Position numbers and translations under genes: made by a program
Notes under the pieces: model-generated
Told to the model about the DNA's origin: nothing
Database searches by the model: none
The model's input: the letters and a program-made list of their open reading frames with translations, nothing else
Shown: piece after piece, positions 14,091-20,281 of the stretch
How the letters are laid out: each line of letters begins with the position of its first letter
Position numbering within the stretch: the first letter of the stretch is position 1
Assembly (NCBI GenBank): GCA_002472405.1
Contig: DKRV01000026.1
Coordinates: 1-20,666 of the forward strand
From: Clostridiales bacterium UBA7273
GTDB taxonomy: Bacteria > Bacillota > Clostridia > Oscillospirales > Oscillospiraceae
Direction of reading: 5' to 3'
Length of the DNA stretch: 20,666 bases

Positions 14091-14860
14091 TATAACGGAA
14101 CGGCAACAAGCCCCTGAGTCTTTTTAAGTATAGGCTTTGGCAGTATGGTTATTCCGTGCGACAGGCGGACAAGCTCAACTATGTAGTCCCAGCTTTTGCT
14201 CAAGGCTATTATATTCGGCTCAATGCCTGCGCGATTAAATGCGCGCATGACATTATCATATATCTGATATGTCGAGTCGAGCATGATAAGCGGTATATCC
14301 TTTAAAAGCCGTATTGATATCGCCTTATATTTGGCCAGCTCATGCCCCTCGGGAACGACAAGAACGATCTCATCTGACATTATCCTGCGCACGGAAAGCT
14401 CTGAGCAGTCATCCGGCAGCAAAACAAAGCCAACGTCAAGCTCACCCTTGATGACATTCGAAATTATTGGTTTGCTGCCCATCTCGGTGAACAAAAGCTT
14501 AAGCCGTGGATGCTGCTTTGAAAAGCCGGATAACATGTCGGATGCCATTATTGTATTTAGCACCGGAGGTATGCCGATCCTGATCTCACACATATAGTCG
14601 CTCGACAGCTCGCTGAGCTTGTCCTTAAGCTGCTCGTAATCGTCAATGAGCTTTTCACCCTGTTTGAAGATAAGCTCTCCCGCATCCGTCAATTTGAAAG
14701 AGCGAGTTGTTCTCTTGACAAGAGTGACGCCGTATTCATCTTCAATGCTCTGAATGGCCTTACTTAAAGACGGTTGCGACACGTTCATTTTTTCGGCTGC
14801 CCTGGAGAAGCTCTCCTCCTCGGCAACGGCAACGAAATATTGCAGCTGTCTAAACTCCAT
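14090..14860 (-). CDS. LysR-type transcriptional regulator, frameshifted before its C-terminus
   Basis: The N-terminal helix-turn-helix domain is textbook: MEFRQLQYFVAVAEEESFSRAAEKMNVSQPSLSKAI, then LVKRTTRSFKLTDAG. The effector-binding half runs from about residue 88 (IRIGIPPVL) to GITILPKP. The frame stops at TAG (14090-14092) after VAVPL, about 37 residues short. The missing tail is encoded immediately downstream in another frame. The ATG at 14860 is preferred over the GTG at 14869 because MEFRQLQYF is the standard family start and AGGTGG lies 7 bases upstream. The target is unknown, since no divergent gene lies next to it. It may be a real decaying gene or a sequencing error. Base composition is more AT-rich than the neighbouring operons. 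Confidence 0.88.
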   Translation of the reverse strand: MEFRQLQYFVAVAEEESFSRAAEKMNVSQPSLSKAIQSIEDEYGVTLVKRTTRSFKLTDAGELIFKQGEKLIDDYEQLKDKLSELSSDYMCEIRIGIPPVLNTIMASDMLSGFSKQHPRLKLLFTEMGSKPIISNVIKGELDVGFVLLPDDCSELSVRRIMSDEIVLVVPEGHELAKYKAISIRLLKDIPLIMLDSTYQIYDNVMRAFNRAGIEPNIIALSKSWDYIVELVRLSHGITILPKPILKKTQGLVAVPL

Positions 14861-14931
14861 TTTACCCACCTGCCGTTTTTAAAATCGTAGCACTGTCAAG
14901 AGTGCGGACTGCGCCAATGAATAATAAAATG

Positions 14932-14974
14932 CCCCCACTTATCGAACATTGATATACTGCTTAACAAATGGGGG
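14932..14974 (-). terminator. Probable terminator of the DUF1002 gene
   Basis: On the minus strand CCCCCATTTGTT pairs with GATAAGTGGGGG (12 bp including G-T wobbles, 19-base loop) and is followed by CATTTTATTATT. It lies beyond repeat copy B as seen from the DUF1002 gene. The stem's outer part resembles the hairpin at 13620-13659. Confidence 0.5.
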
Positions 14975-14992
14975 GATGCTGTTCAATTGATT

Positions 14993-15271
14993 TAAGCTGA
15001 CGAGCGCCAAACACATATCGCCTGTCAGCGCGCCCTTCCGGCTATTTTTGCCTTTTTTGCTTTGATGGGCGCCGGCCCACCTGCATCAAAGAAATCCGAA
15101 AATATCTCGAAAAGCACATCCGCCAGGTGCTTTGCAGTTTTGCCGGAGCAGATTTTTGCTCAGGCAAGGCAAAGCGTGAAGAGAATACTGTCGTATTGTC
15201 AAGAGCTTTAACGCGGCATGAGCGAAAATCTGCCCGGCAAAACCGATATGGGTTCGACCCTCGTCAGCTTA
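14993..15271. repeat. 279-bp structured repeat, copy B (MITE-like)
   Basis: Second copy of the element at 2318-2595, in the same orientation on the plus strand. It begins TAAGCTGACGAG and ends CTCGTCAGCTTA, again flanked by TA. Its internal arms are better preserved than in copy A: CTTTGATG pairs perfectly with CATCAAAG around a GGGC-GCCG-GCCC tip in the first arm. In the second, GTTTTGCCGG pairs with CCGGCAAAAC and GCTCA with TGAGC. Relative to the neighbouring DUF1002 gene it is antisense. It contains no frame shared with copy A because of the indel and stop codons. Confidence 0.85.
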
Positions 15272-15291
15272 GGAATTTTCCTGCGTGATGA

Positions 15292-16161
15292 TCACCCGAA
15301 GATGCCGCGGATGAAATCTACGACCTTATTTACAAACTCAGTTACAGTGTCGGCAACGTTTGAGAGAAACTGCTTTATCTCGCCCTGCTTGCTGACGATA
15401 TCCTTCAGATACTTCTGCACCTGCTCGACCTTTTCCTTGAGCGCTGCGGTATCGAGCTTTTCCATCGAACGGCACAGGGAAACGAGGCTGTCTATCTGGC
15501 TGTCGGTAAGGCTTACGTCATACTCGGCTGCGATCTTCTTGATCTCCTCGCGGAGCTGATCGTCGGTCATGTCCTTGGTCTGGTCGAGGATAAGCTTGAG
15601 CTGATTGACGATAGCGGTGGAGTCTGCGCTGCCGATCTCGTCGGCAAGCTCTGCCGTAACGGTAAGCTCCTGGGTGCCGACAAGCTTTGCGTCGTTATCG
15701 AGCTTCTTGCCTGTTATATCCTCGTATGCTTTGTATATTCCGGTGAGCGCTGCGGTGCCGGAGACGTTGAAGGGCGCGACGATTTTGACATTTGCGTCGG
15801 TTATGCCGGCGGTCACCATTGCGTTCATGTACATGTCCGGAGTGCACCAGGTAATGTTCTTGACCGTTACGTCAAGTCCCTTGCCTTCACTGAGCGCCTC
15901 GATATATACGCAGGAGATGGACTTTGTGCCGATGAGACTTTCGTCGACAAGACCCTTGAGGTATTCGCGCTCTTCTGCGTTTGTAACCGTAAGCTCCTTG
16001 ACATCGCCCTGAGAAATGCCGAATTCTTTATAAACAGATGCCACTTCGCCTGCGTCAAGATCCGCGCCGATAACGGTGCGGCTGCCCTCAATGGTGTCGG
16101 CAAAAGCAAAGCAGCTGCCGAGCATAAGCACGCAGAGAATAAGAGAAATTACTTTTTTCAT
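15292..16161 (-). CDS. Secreted DUF1002 protein (YpuA-like)
   Basis: A 289-residue protein of the DUF1002 family, related to B. subtilis YpuA, whose function is not established. Residues 1-21 form a signal peptide (MKKVISLILCVLMLGSCFAFA) with likely cleavage after AFA, so it should act outside the membrane. A cysteine in LGSC could alternatively make it a lipoprotein, though the context is not a clean lipobox. The central part contains NITWCTPDMYMNAMVTAGITDA, a family hallmark. The C-terminal 100 residues are charged and helical (MTDDQLREEIKKIA, then EKVEQVQKYLKDI), ending in a short hydrophobic VVDFIRGIFG. ATG 16161 is preferred over TTG 16167 because AAAGGA (16172-16177) is then about 10 bases away. 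A large inverted repeat lies in the leader. Confidence 0.85.
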   Translation of the reverse strand: MKKVISLILCVLMLGSCFAFADTIEGSRTVIGADLDAGEVASVYKEFGISQGDVKELTVTNAEEREYLKGLVDESLIGTKSISCVYIEALSEGKGLDVTVKNITWCTPDMYMNAMVTAGITDANVKIVAPFNVSGTAALTGIYKAYEDITGKKLDNDAKLVGTQELTVTAELADEIGSADSTAIVNQLKLILDQTKDMTDDQLREEIKKIAAEYDVSLTDSQIDSLVSLCRSMEKLDTAALKEKVEQVQKYLKDIVSKQGEIKQFLSNVADTVTEFVNKVVDFIRGIFG

Positions 16162-16192
16162 GTTCAAATTGTCCTTTCATGGAAGTCAATCT

Positions 16193-16247
16193 ACCATCGG
16201 TTAACAAGGGCATGCATGCATTTTAGGCAACCTCGTCAACCGATGGT
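16193..16247 (-). promoter_or_regulatory. Inverted repeat in the DUF1002 leader
   Basis: ACCATCGGTTAAC (16193-16205) and GTCAACCGATGGT (16235-16247) are 13-base inverted arms with one G-T wobble, around 29 bases that include the palindrome GCATGCATGC. A possible minus-strand -10 box, TATACT (16253-16258), would put the transcript start at the right arm. The structure would then be either a 5' hairpin in the mRNA or an operator at the start site. Confidence 0.55.
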
Positions 16248-16331
16248 ATTGTAGTATATGTAAACTTCGTTTGTGTTAACGATCTATTAATTGTGCAGGA
16301 CGATAAAATTTTATTTAACGATTTAAAGTTG

Positions 16332-16360
16332 TTGACATACTGTGAACAGTGTGCTAACAT
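16332..16360 (+). promoter_or_regulatory. Promoter of the glycine riboswitch-symporter unit
   Basis: TTGACA (16332-16337) and TAACAT (16355-16360) are spaced by 17 bases, about 50 bases before the aptamer. Confidence 0.72.
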
Positions 16361-16411
16361 ACATGCATAAATCCTGTGAAACCTCAAGAATCGCAAGAGA
16401 CTGGAGGCGGA

Positions 16412-16496
16412 GGATGCTCTGGAGAATCCCGAAAGGGTGCCGAAGGTGTAAGGCGCTGCGCGCCGAATCTCTCAGGCCAAAGGACAGAGGAAAGCA
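16412..16496 (+). ncRNA. Glycine riboswitch, single aptamer
   Basis: The conserved glycine aptamer landmarks are present: GCTCTGGAGAATCC (from 16416), a GAAAGGG hairpin, GCCGAAGGTGTAA (16439-16451), a GGCGC-TGC-GCGCC hairpin, AATCTCTCAGGCCAAAGGACAGAG (split across 16466-16489) and the closing AAAGC. Only one full aptamer is visible. The purine-rich GAGACTGGAGGCGGAGGA before it could form a partial companion helix, as in known singlet versions. The downstream gene is an alanine/glycine symporter, a recognised target. Confidence 0.93.
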
Positions 16497-16536
16497 TAAA
16501 TTTAATTTTTATATGTTTTCTAATATGTCTCCGGAG

Positions 16537-16561
16537 CTGCTGAATTTTCAGCAGTTTTTTT
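16537..16561 (+). terminator. Terminator in the glycine riboswitch leader
   Basis: CTGCTGAA (16537-16544) pairs with TTCAGCAG (16547-16554) and runs into seven T. It sits between aptamer and gene and so is the likely expression platform. I do not see which aptamer strand competes with it. Confidence 0.85.
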
Positions 16562-16588
16562 GTTGCTCAACAAGGAGGAAAAAAGAAA

Positions 16589-18007
16589 ATGGATGCAGTA
16601 TTAAAAATCGTTCAGACCGTGAACATGTACCTGTCGGATTATATCCTTATAATCATGCTGATCGGCTGCGGCCTGTATTTCAGCTTCAAGACCAAGTTCG
16701 TTCAGGTTCGCTGCTTTGGCGAAGGCTGGCGCAAGGTTTTCGGCAACTTCTCGCTTCACGGCGGCAAGCATGAGGGCGGCATGAGCTCGTTCCAGGCGCT
16801 TGCAACGGCAATAGCTGCGCAGGTCGGCACAGGCAACATCGTCGGCGCATGCGGCGCGATCCTCGTCGGCGGCCCGGGCGCTATCTTCTGGATGTGGATA
16901 ATCGCCTTCTTCGGCATGAGCACGATCTACGCCGAGGCTGTCCTCGCTCAGAAAACGCGCGTTGTCAACCCCGACGGCACCGTTGCCGGCGGCCCTGTTT
17001 ACTACATTAAGAAGGCCTTCAATAACGGCTTCGGCAAGTTCATGGCAGGCTTCTTCGCAGTCGCTATCATCCTTGCGCTCGGCTTCATGGGCGCAATGGT
17101 TCAGTCCAACTCCATCGGCGAGAGCTGCCAGAACGCATTCGGCATCCCGTCATGGGTCATGGGTGCAATAATTGCTGTTATCTGCGCGTTTATCTTCATT
17201 GGCGGTGCTCACCGCGTTGCGGCAGTTGCCGAGAAGCTCGTACCCATCATGGCGATCCTGTATGTACTCGGCGGACTTGTTGTTATTATCTGCCGCATTC
17301 AATATGTTCCCGAGACCTTCGCGCTCATCTTCAAGTGCGCGTTCAACCCCACCGCAGTCATCGGCGGCTCGATCGGCTTTGCCATCAAACAGGCAATCTC
17401 CCAGGGCGTTAAGCGCGGCCTGTTCTCCAACGAAGCCGGTATGGGCTCAACTCCTCACGCACACGCTCAGGCAAAGGTCAAGTGCCCCCACGAGCAGGGC
17501 GTTGTTGCAATGATCGGCGTGTTTATCGATACTTTCGTTGTTCTCACCATGACCGCACTTGTCGTTATCTCAACTCTGTACACCGGTGACGGCATACTCT
17601 CCGGCGTCATGACAAGCTCCGAGAATCTTGACGCACTGGGCGTTGCAAAGACGAATCTTGCTCAGCTCGCGTTCGGCAGTGTGTTTGGCGAAAGCTTTGG
17701 CAGCGCATTCGTCGCGATATGCCTGCTGTTCTTCGCATTCACGACCATCATCGGCTGGAATCTCTTCGGCCGTATCAACATTGAGTATCTGTTCGGCAAG
17801 AAGGCTGTTCTGCCGTATTCGATCATAGCTATAGCCTTCATCTTCCTCGGCTCGATCCTGTCCAACGACCTCGTGTGGGAGCTGACGGATATGTTCAACC
17901 AGCTCATGGTCATCCCGAACGTTATCGCACTGCTCGCTCTCGGCGGTCTGGTCGCGGCAAGCGCCAAAGCCGGAAACAGCGAGACGCTCGAAAACGCAAA
18001 GAAATAA
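16589..18007 (+). CDS. Alanine or glycine:cation symporter (AGCS family)
   Basis: A 472-residue membrane transporter of the AGCS family, bringing in alanine or glycine with sodium or protons. The family signature GTGNIVGACGAILVGGPGAIFW lies near residues 78-100, and GVKRGLFSNEAGMGSTPHAHA lies in the middle. About ten or eleven hydrophobic helices are apparent and the length is normal. AAGGAGG at 16572-16578 precedes the ATG at 16589. The gene has its own promoter, glycine riboswitch and terminator, so glycine itself probably sets expression. The sequence alone does not say whether glycine turns it on or off, nor which amino acid is preferred. Confidence 0.93.
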   Translation: MDAVLKIVQTVNMYLSDYILIIMLIGCGLYFSFKTKFVQVRCFGEGWRKVFGNFSLHGGKHEGGMSSFQALATAIAAQVGTGNIVGACGAILVGGPGAIFWMWIIAFFGMSTIYAEAVLAQKTRVVNPDGTVAGGPVYYIKKAFNNGFGKFMAGFFAVAIILALGFMGAMVQSNSIGESCQNAFGIPSWVMGAIIAVICAFIFIGGAHRVAAVAEKLVPIMAILYVLGGLVVIICRIQYVPETFALIFKCAFNPTAVIGGSIGFAIKQAISQGVKRGLFSNEAGMGSTPHAHAQAKVKCPHEQGVVAMIGVFIDTFVVLTMTALVVISTLYTGDGILSGVMTSSENLDALGVAKTNLAQLAFGSVFGESFGSAFVAICLLFFAFTTIIGWNLFGRINIEYLFGKKAVLPYSIIAIAFIFLGSILSNDLVWELTDMFNQLMVIPNVIALLALGGLVAASAKAGNSETLENAKK

Positions 18008-18018
18008 GATATAATTTC

Positions 18019-18047
18019 AAGAGTCCGTCTTTGACGGACTCTTTTTT
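18019..18047 (+). terminator. Terminator after the symporter gene
   Basis: AAGAGTCCGTC (18019-18029) pairs perfectly with GACGGACTCTT (18033-18043) around TTT and ends in a run of T. Confidence 0.92.
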
Positions 18048-18145
18048 GTTGACAATACAAAGATATAAAAAACCATGCCGAGAATTAGTTTTTTCACAAG
18101 TGCTACTTCAGTAAAACAAATTGAGAATATTGTAAATGGAGCATA

Positions 18146-18174
18146 TTGACATAGACGAAAAAGTATGGTATTTT
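18146..18174 (+). promoter_or_regulatory. Promoter of the small membrane protein gene
   Basis: TTGACA (18146-18151) and TATTTT (18169-18174) are spaced by 17 bases, about 60 bases before the start codon. Confidence 0.65.
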
Positions 18175-18233
18175 GAAAATAGGCTCACAGAGATTGCCTG
18201 AGATCCGAAAACTTGGCGAAAGGAGATTCCGCT

Positions 18234-18470
18234 ATGGATAGTGTTGTCAGTGTATTTATCTCTTTTTGGGGCTTCCTTTCAAACGTCATGGCCTTTGCAG
18301 GCATTATCATCATTCCGGCCACGTTTTACGGCGTGCTTGAATGCATAAAAAATGCCGTTCAGGGCAAGACGCCGGGCGAATATAAGAAAGCCTTTATCTG
18401 GACGGCGATCGGCCTTGTTTTGACGCTTGCCCCGACGGTAATCGCCGTGTTAGTCTCCATAAATTTTTAA
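18234..18470 (+). CDS. Unrecognised 78-residue two-helix membrane protein
   Basis: I do not recognise the family. The protein begins MDSVVSVFISFWGFLSN and has two hydrophobic segments, roughly residues 5-35 and 54-76, joined by a polar loop containing CIKNAVQGKTPGEYKKAF. There is no obvious cleavage site, so both helices probably stay in the membrane as a hairpin. The ATG at 18234 is chosen because AAAGGAG lies about 8 bases upstream; a start at 18213 would include that ribosome site in the coding region. The gene has its own promoter and shares a bidirectional terminator with the convergent ABC permease gene. Small two-helix proteins of this kind include transporter or sensor accessory subunits, holin-like proteins and toxins, but nothing here selects among them. 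Confidence 0.72.
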   Translation: MDSVVSVFISFWGFLSNVMAFAGIIIIPATFYGVLECIKNAVQGKTPGEYKKAFIWTAIGLVLTLAPTVIAVLVSINF

Positions 18471-18492
18471 TGCAAAGAACGCTAAGTTGTCA

Positions 18493-18524
18493 AAAAAGAC
18501 AGGATCAAACGATCCTGTCTTTTT
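18493..18524. terminator. Bidirectional terminator between convergent genes
   Basis: AAAAAGACAGGATC (18493-18506) pairs perfectly with GATCCTGTCTTTTT (18511-18524) around AAAC, giving T-rich tails on both strands. Its right end touches the stop codon of the ABC permease gene. Confidence 0.92.
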
Positions 18525-19279
18525 CAGTATTCTCTTTTCATGACGGCGAGGAACGATCCGGCGCTCGTTACGACAAAATAGCCCAGCGCCGTGAGCAGCG
18601 CCTTTTTCATGTCGGCGCTTTTAACGTCAAACGACGAAAGCGTGCCGGAAATGCGCTCGAGCCAGTAGGCAGAGAGCGAGATATCCTTTTCTGCCAGTGC
18701 TGTGTCTGCAAGAGTGAGGACAATGGTCAGCACCATCGGAAGAACAAGACACACGGCGATAGAGCCGCCGGTTTTCTGCAAAACGGTGCTTATGGCATAA
18801 AACAGCGTGCCCTCGGTCAGCATTACGGCAAGCTGACACAGAAGGATTTTCACCGTGTTTGCGTCGAAAGACTCAACGCCGGGGCCGGAGAATATAAGGC
18901 CGATCAGGTATCCTGCGGCCATGCACGCTATCGTCATTACGGCGGTCGCAAGCGTGACGGCGATAAGCTTTGCCGAGAAGATAGCGAGGCGCGAGTAGCC
19001 GCGCGTGACGATGTTGCGTATCGTGCCGGAAACATAGTCTTCGCAAACAAAAAGGGGAATGAACACTCCGATTACCATGCTCAAAACGCCGCCGGATGCA
19101 GAGCCGATCATGACGTTCATTGCGTCTATGCCCATTTCGGCCGTGTCCATAACGTCTTTGTTAATGAGATAAGTTGTGTAGGTCGAAACGACGAGCATCG
19201 CAACGGCAACTGCCAGGCAGATATAAAAGCTCTTTTGGCGGATGAGCTTATGAAATTCAAAGTGCAGAAGCTTAGCCAT
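18524..19279 (-). CDS. ABC-2 type transporter permease (BcrB-like)
   Basis: A 251-residue membrane subunit with about six hydrophobic segments. It starts MAKLLHFEFHKLIRQKSFYICLAVAVAMLV, the usual pattern of a short cytoplasmic amphipathic piece before helix 1 in bacitracin or lantibiotic export and immunity permeases. The motif DYVSGTIRNIVTRGYSR in the middle is typical of this ABC-2 group. ATG 19279 lies one base after the TGA of the ATPase gene, so the pair is coupled. A longer start at 19315 would overlap the ATPase. The exported compound is unknown. No two-component system or peptide gene is next to it. Confidence 0.85.
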   Translation of the reverse strand: MAKLLHFEFHKLIRQKSFYICLAVAVAMLVVSTYTTYLINKDVMDTAEMGIDAMNVMIGSASGGVLSMVIGVFIPLFVCEDYVSGTIRNIVTRGYSRLAIFSAKLIAVTLATAVMTIACMAAGYLIGLIFSGPGVESFDANTVKILLCQLAVMLTEGTLFYAISTVLQKTGGSIAVCLVLPMVLTIVLTLADTALAEKDISLSAYWLERISGTLSSFDVKSADMKKALLTALGYFVVTSAGSFLAVMKREY

Positions 19280-19280
19280 A

Positions 19281-20177
19281 TCACTTGCCCATCCTTTCAA
19301 GAAAGTATTCCTCAAGGCTTGCCGTCTGCACCGACAGCTCGCTGACCTTTATTCCGTGGCGCACGAGAAGGCGGTTTACCTTGTCGCTTTTATCAAGCAG
19401 ATCGAATAAGTAAATGCAGTCATCCTGAACTTTTATGGCCTTGGGGTCTGCGATGCATTCCAGAAGCGCCTGCGCCTTGGGAATGTTATCTACCCTGAGC
19501 TTTAGATGATGGCGGCAGCGCCCCTCAAGCTCCTTCGCCGTTATCTGCTCGATAAGAACGCCGTCTTTTATTATGCCGTAGGTCGTTACGATCTTCGACA
19601 GCTCGTCGAGCAGGTGGCTCGATACCAAAAACGTAACGCCCTTTTTCTGATTAAGCACCAGAATAACATCTCGGATCTCCTTGATCCCGGCCGGGTCGAG
19701 GCCGTTTATCGGCTCGTCGAGCACCAGAAACTCAGGGTGGCCGAGCAGGGCGATGCCTATGGCAAGGCGCTGCTTCATGCCGAGCGAAAACTGCCCGGCT
19801 TTTTTCTTGCCCACGCCTTTCAGGCCGACAAGGTCGAGAATATCCTCAAGCTCGTCGGTGTCGGCACCGGTGAGTATCGCGAAGCGGCGCAGGTTTTCAA
19901 GTGCAGTGCAGTTTTTGTATATGCACGGATACTCAAGCAGCGCGCCGATGCGGTGACGGGCCTCATTCTCGCTTTCCTCGCCGCCGAACAGCTCAATGCT
20001 GCCGCCTGTCGGCATTGCCGCGCCCAGAACAAGGCGCATGAGCGTTGTTTTGCCGGCGCCGTTTTTGCCGATGAAGCCGTAGATCTCGCCCTTCTTGATC
20101 TGCATGCTTACATTCTTGACGGCCGTTTTTTCGCCAAACTGCTTGGTCAGATTTTGTGTACGCAAAACATATTCCAA
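19281..20177 (-). CDS. ABC transporter ATP-binding protein (BcrA-like)
   Basis: A 298-residue ATPase paired with the permease. Motifs in order are Walker A GKNGAGKTTL, the signature FSLGMKQRL, Walker B FLVLDEP with NGLDPAG, and the switch histidine in SSHLL. The C-terminal 80 residues form the extra domain common in BcrA-like exporters, ending SLEEYFLERMGK. I place the start at TTG 20177 (MEYVLRTQNLTKQFG) because GGAGG lies 8 bases upstream. The ATG at 20204 has no ribosome site and overlaps the -35 box of the divergent trmO promoter. Likely roles are export of, or immunity to, a peptide antibiotic; the substrate is not determined. Confidence 0.9.
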   Translation of the reverse strand: MEYVLRTQNLTKQFGEKTAVKNVSMQIKKGEIYGFIGKNGAGKTTLMRLVLGAAMPTGGSIELFGGEESENEARHRIGALLEYPCIYKNCTALENLRRFAILTGADTDELEDILDLVGLKGVGKKKAGQFSLGMKQRLAIGIALLGHPEFLVLDEPINGLDPAGIKEIRDVILVLNQKKGVTFLVSSHLLDELSKIVTTYGIIKDGVLIEQITAKELEGRCRHHLKLRVDNIPKAQALLECIADPKAIKVQDDCIYLFDLLDKSDKVNRLLVRHGIKVSELSVQTASLEEYFLERMGK

Positions 20178-20197
20178 ATAATTCGCCTCCGGGTGAA

Positions 20198-20225
20198 TTG
20201 ACATTTAGTTTATAAACTATATAAT
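20198..20225 (+). promoter_or_regulatory. Promoter of trmO
   Basis: Perfect TTGACA (20198-20203) and perfect TATAAT (20220-20225) are spaced by 16 bases. The spacer is almost exactly filled by a 14-bp palindrome. Confidence 0.78.
20206..20219. promoter_or_regulatory. Operator-like palindrome in the divergent promoter
   Basis: TAGTTTATAAACTA is a perfect 14-bp palindrome between the -35 and -10 boxes of the trmO promoter and just after the start site of the ABC operon promoter. A perfect direct repeat ACTATATAAT (20216-20225 and 20230-20239) lies beside it. The layout suits a repressor acting on one or both genes, though AT-rich promoter DNA can produce such patterns by chance. Confidence 0.5.
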
Positions 20226-20234
20226 CTATACTAT

Positions 20235-20263
20235 ATAATATAATAACAAACGGAAAAAATCAA
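20235..20263 (-). promoter_or_regulatory. Promoter of the ABC exporter operon
   Basis: On the minus strand TTGATT (20258-20263) and TATTAT (20235-20240) are spaced by 17 bases. Transcription would begin near 20228, about 50 bases before the TTG start. Confidence 0.6.
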
Positions 20264-20281
20264 CAAGTGCAGGTGAAACAT

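Noticed and set aside
16162..16167. TTG start for the DUF1002 protein
   Set aside because: It is too close to the ribosome site, and the ATG two codons later gives a standard MKK signal peptide start.
18049..18077. TTGACA directly after the symporter terminator
   Set aside because: No -10 box lies at a proper distance; the better promoter for the next gene is at 18146-18174.
18175..18233. Possible riboswitch in the leader of the small membrane protein gene
   Set aside because: A GCCTGAGA stretch recalls parts of known aptamers, but the rest of no known riboswitch is present and no strong helix forms.
18470..19345. Long plus-strand open frame (291 codons) opposite the ABC permease gene
   Set aside because: It has no ribosome site, crosses the bidirectional terminator, is rich in His, Arg and Gln as frame shadows often are, and lies over a clear ABC permease gene on the other strand.
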